A stretch of 20,305 nucleotides of DNA from Lachnospiraceae bacterium UBA1748 (GTDB taxonomy: Bacteria; Bacillota; Clostridia; Lachnospirales; Lachnospiraceae), in the NCBI GenBank assembly GCA_002314855.1, contig DCHQ01000054.1, positions 1 to 20,305 on the forward strand, given 5' to 3'. Positions 13,936-20,305 of this stretch are shown in pieces; position 1 is the first letter of the stretch, and the number at the start of each line of letters is the position of its first letter. The notes beneath the pieces were generated by a model, which had not been told where the DNA came from, searched no databases, and was given only the letters and a program-made list of their open reading frames with translations. Both the position numbers and the translations under genes were made by a program.

Positions 13936-15903
13936 ATGGTGATTAACATGAAGAAAAAGATTGCTGTATTTGCAAATGCATGGAGTGAGAAAAATCTAAG
14001 CGATGCACTAGAAGGTGTAAAGTGTGTGGCAAAGGAAGAGGATTTTGACTTATTTGTCTTTGTCAGCCATGCTGCTCCTGGTATGAGTGCAGACGAACAG
14101 CGAGAAGAAAAACGAATATATGATCTTCCAGAGATGGAGGATTTTGATGGATTAATAGTATTCTCATCTACCATGAATTTTCAAGAACTTGTGGATAAAG
14201 CAAGAGATAAAGCTATAGCTGCAGGTATACCTGCTATCAGTGTTGGTAGTAAAGTGAATGGTATGGTCAGCGTAGAGTTGAGTAATATGGATACTATGCG
14301 TGAGCTGGTGGAACATTTAGTAGTGAAGCATAATGTGGAGTCAGCAGAGTTTATCGCTGGTCCACAGGATAGTGGAAACTCCAATGGTAGAGTGGAAGCA
14401 TGGAAGAAGGTATTTACCAAGCATTCTCTAGAGATAAAGGAAGAGAATATTCATTACACTGATTGGAGTGTAAGAGGAGCTATGGCCGTGGCCAGGGATA
14501 TAATGTCAAAATATGGAGATAATCTTCCTGATGCCATCATATGTGCCAATGACAATCTGGCTATGGCTACATGTACAGAGCTTACTGATGCAGGGATAAA
14601 GATACCTGAGGATGTAATAGTTACTGGATATGATAATACCTATGATGGACAGATATTTGCACCAGCCATATGTACAGTGGGTCAGAATGATTATGAAGTC
14701 GGAAAGACTGCTATGAATCTTATGATGAAGATGGTGCGGAAGGAAGCTGTTGATGATATGGTGATTCAGAACAAGTTCCTGGCAAACCAGAGCTGTGGCT
14801 GTGATAATGGTAAGACTGATGTGCTTAGATTAAAGGAATGTACGAATAGATTCTATGACAAAATAAAAGCCTTTGAGTTTAGCTGGAGTAATAGCTGGGT
14901 GACCAATGCAGCGTTAAAGAGTACTAAGCAGGATCTGATAAGAGAGAACCTAGAAGAATATCTGGCTAGAAGTACTATGTTTGGTAATGGCACCACATAC
15001 ATCCTGGAGGATGAGAAGGCGAAGCTCTACTTTGCAGAAAAGAGAGAGAATGTATCAGAGAGTGGATATTCTGATGAACTTGATGTGATTACAGCCGTAG
15101 AAAGACATAAGTGTGTTCCAGGGGATAAGATAAGCAGACGCCAGCTTATACCGGGTTATAGCAAGGTGGAAGGAGATACGAAGATGTATATCTTCATGCC
15201 TATACACTTTTCAGATGATGTTTTTGGATATGCGGTAGTAGAAGACTGGCTGATAGGAATCAGTAATGGAAAGATAAAGATATTTGTCGATAACTTTAAC
15301 CAGACAGTAGAGAAGATAAAGCAGAACATCAAGCTGGAAAGCTTAAATGAGAAACTGAAAGATCTCTATACCAAGGATTCTCTGACTGGCTTGTATAATC
15401 GATTTGGTTTTAATAGCGAAGGTGTGCAGATATTCAATGAGTGTAAGGATGATGGACAGAGGATGGTCCTTATGTTTGTAGATATCAATCGTATGAAGCT
15501 GATCAATGATTACTATGGACATCTTCAGGGTGATATGGCCATCAAGACAGTGGCGGATGTAATCAGAAGTAGCCTGCCAGAAGGATTTATTGCTATAAGA
15601 TTTGGCGGTGATGAGTTCCTGATAGTAGGTCGGTGCGAGAATGAAGAACTCATCAAATCAGTTCAGAGACAGATTACTAATAAAGTGAAGAATACAGGAA
15701 AGGCCATGCAGTATCAGTTTTATCTGAGTGTAAGTGTAGGATATCTTCACTTTAAGCCGGAGGTTGATTCAGACCTTGATACATTTATCAAGCAGGCTGA
15801 TGAATCGATGTATGAGATAAAAGCTTATATGCATACTTCAGACAAGGAGCTTAAGGAGTTTGTAGAAAAGTGTGCGAATTCCAGGGAAAATGACATATTA
15901 TAA
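13936..15903 (+). CDS. Cytoplasmic diguanylate cyclase with LacI-type sensor domain
   Basis: This 655-residue protein should make cyclic di-GMP in response to a small ligand. Residues about 5-290 resemble the sugar-binding core of LacI/PurR regulators (FDGLIVFSS, PDAIICANDNLAMATCTEL, IPEDVIVTGYDNT) but no DNA-binding helix-turn-helix and no signal peptide or membrane segment precede it. Residues 290-450 look GAF-like, followed by a helix at 445-478 leading into a GGDEF domain from about 480 (DSLTGLYNRFGF). The active site GGDEF at 557-561 is intact; the RxxD inhibitory site expected nine residues upstream is missing, so product inhibition may be weak. ATG 13936 is used here; ATG 13948 in frame is an alternative, and GAGAAGG at 13928-13934 does not decide between them. 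The ligand is unknown. A terminator follows. Confidence 0.92.
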   Translation: MVINMKKKIAVFANAWSEKNLSDALEGVKCVAKEEDFDLFVFVSHAAPGMSADEQREEKRIYDLPEMEDFDGLIVFSSTMNFQELVDKARDKAIAAGIPAISVGSKVNGMVSVELSNMDTMRELVEHLVVKHNVESAEFIAGPQDSGNSNGRVEAWKKVFTKHSLEIKEENIHYTDWSVRGAMAVARDIMSKYGDNLPDAIICANDNLAMATCTELTDAGIKIPEDVIVTGYDNTYDGQIFAPAICTVGQNDYEVGKTAMNLMMKMVRKEAVDDMVIQNKFLANQSCGCDNGKTDVLRLKECTNRFYDKIKAFEFSWSNSWVTNAALKSTKQDLIRENLEEYLARSTMFGNGTTYILEDEKAKLYFAEKRENVSESGYSDELDVITAVERHKCVPGDKISRRQLIPGYSKVEGDTKMYIFMPIHFSDDVFGYAVVEDWLIGISNGKIKIFVDNFNQTVEKIKQNIKLESLNEKLKDLYTKDSLTGLYNRFGFNSEGVQIFNECKDDGQRMVLMFVDINRMKLINDYYGHLQGDMAIKTVADVIRSSLPEGFIAIRFGGDEFLIVGRCENEELIKSVQRQITNKVKNTGKAMQYQFYLSVSVGYLHFKPEVDSDLDTFIKQADESMYEIKAYMHTSDKELKEFVEKCANSRENDIL

Positions 15904-15933
15904 ATGGTTTTAGATTAGGTTCATAGATTTCAG

Positions 15934-15966
15934 GGGCATTCTGCTTGTATATCAGAATGCCCTTTT
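15934..15966 (+). terminator. Rho-independent terminator after the diguanylate cyclase gene
   Basis: A perfect 10-bp stem, GGGCATTCTG / CAGAATGCCC, with a nine-base loop is followed by TTTT. It separates the cyclase gene from the lar genes. Confidence 0.9.
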
Positions 15967-15976
15967 GTATGACATA

Positions 15977-16002
15977 TATAATAATATGAGAATAATTATA
16001 AT
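15977..16002 (+). promoter_or_regulatory. Possible -10 elements before larB
   Basis: Two perfect TATAAT hexamers (15977-15982 and 15997-16002) lie between the cyclase terminator and larB. The stretch is extremely AT-rich and neither has a convincing -35, so either may be chance. A promoter is expected somewhere here. Confidence 0.25.
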
Positions 16003-16073
16003 GAATATAGGTATCGTATATGGATTTAATATATTATCATATTAATATAAGACAAATTGATTTGGAGAAATAA

Positions 16074-16823
16074 GTGGAATTATCAGAAATATTATCAGAG
16101 TTAAAAAACGGAACAATTGACTGCGCAGAGGCCGAGAAGCTGATAAGGGTAGCTCCCTATGAAGAAATGGGATTTGCCAAACTAGATAGCCAGAGAAAGC
16201 TGAGGCAGGGGTGTGCCGAGGTAGTATATTGCAGTGGTAAAAAAGATGAATATCTTGTAGAGATATTTCAGAAGCTTTATAAAATAAATGGTGAAGTACT
16301 TGGTACAAGAGCAAGTATGCATCAGTATGAATTATTGAAGCAGTATCTTCCTGACATAGTATATGATGAGGAGTCAAGAATTCTTCGAATAGAGCCAAAA
16401 GATAAAATAAGAAAAGGTAAGATTGTTGTGTGTAGCGCAGGTACAGCTGATATACCTGTGGCCAAAGAAGCAATTCATACAGCAGAGTTTTTTGGAGCGA
16501 ATGTTACACCTCTTTTTGACGTGGGGGTTAGTGGTATACATAGACTCCTTGGTAATCTTGATGTATTTCAGGGCGCCAATTGTGTTGTGGCAGTGGCGGG
16601 AATGGAAGGGGCTCTTGCTAGCGTAATAGGTGGACTTGTAACCTGTCCTGTCATTGCAGTTCCTACATCGGTTGGATATGGTGCCAGCTTTGGTGGCTTA
16701 TCAGCACTTCTTACAATGATCAATTCATGCAGCAATGGGATAGCAGTTGTTAATATTGATAATGGGTATGGAGCTGGATATATGGCGGCTCAGATTAACA
16801 GACAATCAGTAAAGGATAATTAA
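16074..16823 (+). CDS. larB: LarB, pyridinium-3,5-biscarboxylate mononucleotide synthase
   Basis: LarB carries out the first step in making the nickel-pincer nucleotide cofactor of lactate racemase: it carboxylates and hydrolyses nicotinic acid adenine dinucleotide. The 249-residue protein has the LarB N-terminal segment (LRQGCAEVVYC and VLGTRAS) and a PurE-like core (VVCSAGTADIPVAKEA, DVGVSGIHRLL, CVVAVAGMEGALASVIGGL, PTSVGYGASFGG, IDNGYGAGYMA). The start is GTG 16074 with GGAG at 16064-16067 six bases upstream. larC follows after three bases, so the pair is an operon. larA (racemase) and larE (sulfur transferase) are not in this window. Confidence 0.95.
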   Translation: MELSEILSELKNGTIDCAEAEKLIRVAPYEEMGFAKLDSQRKLRQGCAEVVYCSGKKDEYLVEIFQKLYKINGEVLGTRASMHQYELLKQYLPDIVYDEESRILRIEPKDKIRKGKIVVCSAGTADIPVAKEAIHTAEFFGANVTPLFDVGVSGIHRLLGNLDVFQGANCVVAVAGMEGALASVIGGLVTCPVIAVPTSVGYGASFGGLSALLTMINSCSNGIAVVNIDNGYGAGYMAAQINRQSVKDN

Positions 16824-16826
16824 TTT

Positions 16827-18191
16827 ATGAGTAATATGTTATATTTGGATGCACAGACTGGTATAAGTGGAGACATGACAGTTGCAGCACTTCTTGATCT
16901 TGGAGCTGATAAAGAGGTATTAGAGAAAGGTTTATTATCAGCATTAAATAGTCTTAGTGTCCAGGGGTTTCAGGCTAATATAAGCCGAGTAAAAAAGGCT
17001 GGTTTAGATTGTTGTGATTTCGATGTTGTATTAGACCATGAGCATGAAAATCACGATCATGATATGGAGTATTTATATGGTCATAATCATCATGAGCATG
17101 AGCATCATCACGACCACGATCACGAGCATGAGCACGATCATCATCACGATCACCACGACCACGAGCATCATCATGACCATGATCATAAACATAACCACGA
17201 CCATCACCATCATCATGAGCATAGAGGATTTTATGACATCAAGAAAATAATAGATGAGTCGGGGCTAACTGACAGAGCTAAGTCTGTAGCTACTCGTATT
17301 TTTGAAATAATAGCTGAGGCAGAGGCTAAGGCACATGGCGAGTCTTTTGAAAAGGTTCATTTTCATGAGGTGGGTGCAGTTGATTCAATAGTGGATGTTG
17401 TCTCAGTTGCTTATCTAATTGATGCGCTTGATATAACTGAGGTCATAGTGCCATATCTTAGTGAGGGACAGGGTTCGGTTAGATGTCAGCATGGTATATT
17501 ACCAGTTCCGGTTCCAGCAGTAACAAATATTGTAACTGCTCATGGTATTAGTCTTAAAGTTCAAAATGTTCAGGGTGAGTTAGTTACACCAACAGGTGCA
17601 GCTATTGTGGCAGCCATAAAAACAAGAAGTTCGCTTCCAGAAACTTTTGAAATTATTGGCTCTGGTCTCGGAGCAGGAAAAAGAGCATATGAGAGACCGA
17701 GCATATTAAGAGCAATGTTAATCAGAGATGTCAAGGCAGATGCATCCGATTATATATATAAACTTGAAACTGATATAGACGATTGCTCAGGTGAGGCGCT
17801 TGGATATACAATGGATAAGCTTCTTAAGGCAGGTGCGCTTGATGCTCATTATGTTCCTGTATTTATGAAGAAGAACAGACCAGCATATGAGTTAACAGTT
17901 ATATGTAAAGAAGCAGATGTATCTACTGTTGAGAGTATAATATTTAGCGAAACAACATCTATTGGCATTAGAAGAAGCAAGATGGAAAGATCCATACTTC
18001 CAAGGAGCATAGAAACTGTTAAGACAAGTCTTGGTGAGATCTTAGTCAAGAAATGTACATTGCCGGATGGTAGTGAGAGGTGTTATCCTGAATATGAATC
18101 GATTAAAAAAATAGCGGAAAATGAGAAGTTTTCGTATCAAAAAATTGTTAATATTATAAATAAAGAGATGCTTGAGAAGGAGGATTTTTAA
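16827..18191 (+). CDS. larC: LarC, nickel-pincer cofactor nickel insertase, with His-rich insert
   Basis: LarC is a CTP-dependent cyclometallase that inserts nickel into the pincer nucleotide. The 454-residue protein has the start LYLDAQTGISGDM, then FHEVGAVDSIVDV, GQGSVRCQHGILPVPVPA, LVTPTGAAI and the C-terminal LarC2 part with ETDIDDCSGEALGY and ALDAHYVPVFMKKNRPA. In Lactobacillus plantarum LarC1 and LarC2 are joined by programmed frameshifting; here both are in one continuous frame. Residues 71-132 are a histidine-rich insert, 34 His in 62 residues mixed with Asp and Glu, likely to hold nickel. AAAGGA at 16812-16817 lies 9 bases before ATG 16827. Two membrane-protein genes follow, the first one base after the stop. 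Confidence 0.95.
   Translation: MSNMLYLDAQTGISGDMTVAALLDLGADKEVLEKGLLSALNSLSVQGFQANISRVKKAGLDCCDFDVVLDHEHENHDHDMEYLYGHNHHEHEHHHDHDHEHEHDHHHDHHDHEHHHDHDHKHNHDHHHHHEHRGFYDIKKIIDESGLTDRAKSVATRIFEIIAEAEAKAHGESFEKVHFHEVGAVDSIVDVVSVAYLIDALDITEVIVPYLSEGQGSVRCQHGILPVPVPAVTNIVTAHGISLKVQNVQGELVTPTGAAIVAAIKTRSSLPETFEIIGSGLGAGKRAYERPSILRAMLIRDVKADASDYIYKLETDIDDCSGEALGYTMDKLLKAGALDAHYVPVFMKKNRPAYELTVICKEADVSTVESIIFSETTSIGIRRSKMERSILPRSIETVKTSLGEILVKKCTLPDGSERCYPEYESIKKIAENEKFSYQKIVNIINKEMLEKEDF
17037..17222 (+). repeat. Low-complexity His/Asp/Glu codon repeat in larC
   Basis: This tract alternates CAT/CAC with GAC, GAT and GAG codons without interruption of the larC frame. It encodes 34 His of 62 residues. 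The mixed synonymous codons show it is kept at protein level and is not a recent simple-sequence expansion. Confidence 0.85.
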
Positions 18192-18192
18192 G

Positions 18193-18564
18193 ATGGCATG
18201 TTTTGTTGTACCAACAGCAGAGGCGATAGTAACAACAGTTGTTACTAAGGTTGTAGAGAAAAAGGGTAAGAATGTAGAGCACGGGATTGAAAAGGTAGAG
18301 CTTGAGAATAAATTATCAAGTCTTAGAAGACTTAATAAGCTCTTACTTGGTGGCTCAGCTCTTTTAGCATTTGAGCATGTATGGCATGGGGAAGTAACAC
18401 CATTTTTCCCATTTTTAACAGCAGCAAGTAATCCAACTGATTTATCTGAGATGCTTGTTGAGATGGGTACAGTTGGTGTAGGTATGGCAGTGCTTGTTAC
18501 AGCTGTATGGGCAACCAGCAATATTGTTCTTAAGTCTGTTAGTAAGAAGGTTGTAGAGGAGTAG
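18193..18564 (+). CDS. Small unknown membrane protein downstream of larC
   Basis: I do not recognise this 123-residue protein. It has an amphipathic start (MACFVVPTAEAIVTTVVTKVV), a charged stretch, a hydrophobic segment at about residues 49-61 leading into EHVWHGE at 61-67 and a Pro/Phe-rich PFFPFL stretch, and a second hydrophobic helix at about 93-113. The spaced Glu and His residues could bind metal. AAGGAGG at 18177-18183, inside the end of larC, is 9 bases before ATG 18193, which settles that start over longer upstream readings. The gene lies one base after larC and five bases before the next membrane protein, so it is likely made with the nickel cofactor genes. A role in nickel supply is possible but is inference from context only. 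Confidence 0.8.
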   Translation: MACFVVPTAEAIVTTVVTKVVEKKGKNVEHGIEKVELENKLSSLRRLNKLLLGGSALLAFEHVWHGEVTPFFPFLTAASNPTDLSEMLVEMGTVGVGMAVLVTAVWATSNIVLKSVSKKVVEE

Positions 18565-18569
18565 AACCG

Positions 18570-18893
18570 ATGACGTTATTAATTACAATATTTGCAGCAG
18601 TTATTTCTACTGCAGTATGGTATTTAAGTGAAAAAGCAAGAAAGCTAGGTGTCAGTTTACTCGGTTATATGTTTTGGGGAGCATCAATCATGTGGTTTGT
18701 TGATGCTGTCGCCGAATATATTGAATTAGGCGCAGAGTATTTTACTCCTGCAACTGCTGATATGATTAATGATGCATTTCTTGGTTTTTCTGTGATTGCC
18801 TTTGCTCTTGTGATATGGATTCTTAGTGTAATAATCAAAGATCCTATGAATGTAATCAGAGGCAAGAAAATGATTGAGGCAATTAATAAATGA
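18570..18893 (+). CDS. Small unknown membrane protein, three predicted helices
   Basis: This 107-residue protein has three likely membrane helices at about residues 3-20, 28-50 and 72-93, with acidic residues between and in them (WFVDAVAEYIELGAEYF) and a short basic tail. It belongs to no family I know. GAGGAG at 18556-18561 is 8 bases before ATG 18570. It lies between the previous membrane-protein gene and the aldo/keto reductase gene, whose ATG overlaps its TGA as ATGA, so translation of all three is probably coupled. The pair may work as one membrane complex. Confidence 0.8.
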   Translation: MTLLITIFAAVISTAVWYLSEKARKLGVSLLGYMFWGASIMWFVDAVAEYIELGAEYFTPATADMINDAFLGFSVIAFALVIWILSVIIKDPMNVIRGKKMIEAINK

Positions 18894-20002
18894 TAAAAAA
18901 GAAAGAATTCAATAATAATAAACTTGGCTTTGGTCTTATGAGACTTCCACGCCGTGGTCGTGGTATTGATGTTAAGCATACAAGTCAGATGGTGGATAAA
19001 TTTCTTGAAGCAGGTCTTACATATTTTGATACTGCATTTGTTTATCCAGGATCCGAGGAAGCAACAAGAAAAGCTCTTGTTGAAAGATATCCTAGAGAGA
19101 GTTTTACTCTTGCGACCAAGCTTTTTGCAGCCAATATTCCAACAGAGGAAAAGGCTAAAGAAGAACTTGATATAAGCTTACAGAGAACAGGTGCTGGTTA
19201 TTTTGACTTTTATTTACTTCACTGCCTTATGAAGTCCAATTATAAGAAGTTCGAAGAATTTCATTTGTGGGATTTTGTGAAGGAAGAAAAGAAGAAGGGT
19301 CGTATTAAGCATTATGGTTTTTCATTCCATGATGGTCCAGAATTACTAGATGAGATTTTAACAGCACATCCTGATGTTGAATTTGTTCAGCTTCAGATTA
19401 ATTATGCTGACTGGAATGATTCTGAAGTTCAGTCTAAGGCCAATTATGAAGTGGCTAGAAAGCATGGAGTTCCTATCGTTATTATGGAGCCTGTAAAGGG
19501 TGGTAAGCTTGCTAATCCTCCAAAGGAAATCAAGAAGCTCTTTAAGGCATATGATAAGAATGCCAGCTATGCTTCATGGGCTATAAGATTCGCAGCTTCA
19601 CTTGACGGAGTATTGGCTGTATTGTCAGGTATGTCTAACAATGCCCAAATGGATGACAATTTGTCATACATGAAGAATTTCAAGCCACTTAATAAGGAAG
19701 AAATGGAAATTATTAAGAAGGCTCAGGAGATTCTCAAGTCGTCTAAGGAGATTCCTTGTACAGGTTGCAGATATTGTGTTGATGGATGTCCAAAGAATAT
19801 TCCTATTCCTGATATTTTTGCAGCTAGAAATAAGCAGCTTGGGCTTGGTCTTATAGAGGAAGGGAAAAAGAGCTACAAGGATGCTGTTAAGGGAAAGGGA
19901 AAACCAGCGGATTGTCTTAAGTGCAAGAAATGCCAGGGTGTATGTCCTCAGCAGTTACCTATAATTGATTTATTGAAAGAATGCGACGAGGCATTTAAGT
20001 AA
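18890..20002 (+). CDS. Aldo/keto reductase with C-terminal ferredoxin domain
   Basis: This 370-residue protein joins an aldo/keto reductase barrel to a two-cluster ferredoxin domain. The barrel has the GFGLMRLP start and the full catalytic tetrad: Asp47 (FDTA), Tyr52 (VYPGSE), Lys77 (ATKL) and His111 (LLHCL). The tail carries Cys290, 293, 296 and 300 (CxxCxxCxxxCP), then Cys342, 345, 348 and 352 in the same spacing, enough for two [4Fe-4S] clusters. Fusions of this kind are common in anaerobic Firmicutes, but their substrates are mostly unknown. The start overlaps the stop of the upstream membrane-protein gene; GAGG at 18876-18879 lies 10 bases upstream. Operon membership with larBC hints at, but does not show, a link to lactate or a related hydroxyacid. 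A terminator follows. Confidence 0.93.
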   Translation: MIKKKEFNNNKLGFGLMRLPRRGRGIDVKHTSQMVDKFLEAGLTYFDTAFVYPGSEEATRKALVERYPRESFTLATKLFAANIPTEEKAKEELDISLQRTGAGYFDFYLLHCLMKSNYKKFEEFHLWDFVKEEKKKGRIKHYGFSFHDGPELLDEILTAHPDVEFVQLQINYADWNDSEVQSKANYEVARKHGVPIVIMEPVKGGKLANPPKEIKKLFKAYDKNASYASWAIRFAASLDGVLAVLSGMSNNAQMDDNLSYMKNFKPLNKEEMEIIKKAQEILKSSKEIPCTGCRYCVDGCPKNIPIPDIFAARNKQLGLGLIEEGKKSYKDAVKGKGKPADCLKCKKCQGVCPQQLPIIDLLKECDEAFK

Positions 20003-20038
20003 GTAGGTTATTAATTATTAAATAATATATAAACAAAG

Positions 20039-20071
20039 AGCAGATGACTTGCCAGAGTTATCTGCTTTTTT
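20039..20071 (+). terminator. Rho-independent terminator after the aldo/keto reductase gene
   Basis: An 11-bp stem (20039-20049 with 20056-20066, one G-U pair) with a six-base loop is followed by six T. It should end the larB-to-reductase transcript. Confidence 0.9.
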
Positions 20072-20082
20072 GGTTGCAGTTA

Positions 20083-20091
20083 TGCTATAAT
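20083..20091 (+). promoter_or_regulatory. Extended -10 promoter of the fucosyltransferase gene
   Basis: TGCTATAAT is a perfect extended -10, 41 bases before ATG 20133 and just after the previous terminator. No clear -35 is visible because that region overlaps the terminator hairpin. Confidence 0.6.
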
Positions 20092-20132
20092 ATACAATGG
20101 TATTATAGGGTGTATATGTTCTTTTTTAGATT

Positions 20133-20305
20133 ATGATTATTATTCATGTTATGGGTGGACTGGGCAATCAGCTATACCAGTATGCCATGTATGAAAAATT
20201 GAAAATGCTAGGTAAAGAAGTCAAGCTGGACTTGTATGACTATAAAGAAGCTGTAGGCGAAGACCGTGAATGGCGTGACCTGGAGCTGGACTATTTTGAA
20301 GGTCT
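20133..20305 (+). CDS. GT11 alpha-1,2-fucosyltransferase (partial, 5' end)
   Basis: The first 57 residues of a glycosyltransferase run off the window end. MGGLGNQLYQYAMY at residues 7-20 is the N-terminal signature of family GT11, which transfers fucose (or a related sugar) from GDP-fucose to a galactose on surface polysaccharide or glycoprotein. An in-frame TAG at 20127 sets ATG 20133 as the start; the Shine-Dalgarno match is poor, with only AGGGTG at 20107-20112, too far upstream to help. The gene has its own promoter and likely begins a cell-surface glycan locus beyond the window. Confidence 0.88.
   Translation, partial: MIIIHVMGGLGNQLYQYAMYEKLKMLGKEVKLDLYDYKEAVGEDREWRDLELDYFEG

Noticed and set aside
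16042..16473. A 143-residue frame on the minus strand opposite larB
   Set aside because: It lies opposite a well-recognised gene, has no ribosome binding site and gives a composition unlike a real protein. The same holds for other minus-strand frames in the window.
17037..17222. Tandem-repeat look suggesting a CRISPR or minisatellite
   Set aside because: There is no fixed repeat unit or spacer; the tract keeps the larC frame with mixed His codons, so it is coding low complexity.
17038..17250. A 70-residue open frame rich in Ile, Met and Thr inside larC
   Set aside because: It is the out-of-frame reading of the His/Asp codon tract; CAT-GAC repeats read as ATG/ATC/ACC. No ribosome binding site.
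16827..18191. Programmed frameshift in larC, as in Lactobacillus plantarum
   Set aside because: LarC1 and LarC2 parts lie in one uninterrupted frame here, so no shift is needed.
20074..20091. TTGCAG as the -35 partner of TATAAT before the fucosyltransferase
   Set aside because: The spacing is only 6 bases; the extended -10 alone is better supported.

Overview
The window looks like a chromosomal segment of a low-GC anaerobic Firmicute, most likely Lachnospiraceae of the Butyrivibrio/Pseudobutyrivibrio/Roseburia type. The reasons are AT-rich DNA with strong AGGAGG-type ribosome binding sites, a domain-swapped GH3 beta-glucosidase of the kind known from Butyrivibrio and Ruminococcus, a PolC-like protein, a ferredoxin-fused aldo/keto reductase and the rpsF-ssb-rpsR order. 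This is inference from gene content; no rRNA or tRNA is present. Every gene I can support lies on the + strand.

Layout. 1-4348: the 3' end of an unknown gene, a cytoplasmic GH3 beta-glucosidase, proC, and an mscL with a zinc-ribbon tail, closed by a strong terminator. 4602-5189: a stand-alone protein resembling the region after the palm of PolC/DnaE polymerases, whose stop codon is built into its own terminator. 5264-9062: a probable operon of a DUF2201/VWA protein whose metalloprotease motif has lost its catalytic Glu, a MoxR-like AAA+ ATPase, a small leucine-rich-repeat protein and RecU. Its first gene starts about where the predicted transcript would begin.

9092-11823: an AT-richer three-gene cassette with different leucine codon use, inserted before a sirtuin gene. 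It encodes a WXG-type protein with a C-terminal SleB-like peptidoglycan hydrolase domain, an overlapping lipoprotein and a small helical protein. I read it as a type VII secretion toxin, candidate immunity lipoprotein and candidate targeting partner. This is the most interesting system in the window.

11832-13836: sir2, then rpsF-ssb-rpsR with its own promoter, a two-hairpin leader and a terminator. 13936-15966: a cytoplasmic diguanylate cyclase with a LacI-type ligand-binding domain. 16074-20071: larB, larC with a 62-residue histidine-rich insert, two small unknown membrane proteins and a ferredoxin-fused aldo/keto reductase, tightly packed and closed by a terminator. 20133-20305: the 5' end of a GT11 fucosyltransferase with its own extended -10 promoter.

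The genes mix housekeeping functions (proC, mscL, ribosomal proteins, ssb, recU) with accessory modules (toxin cassette, AAA/VWA operon, nickel-pincer cofactor genes, glycan enzymes). No gene-free stretch reaches 300 bases; the longest, 4349-4601, holds a terminator and a possible promoter.
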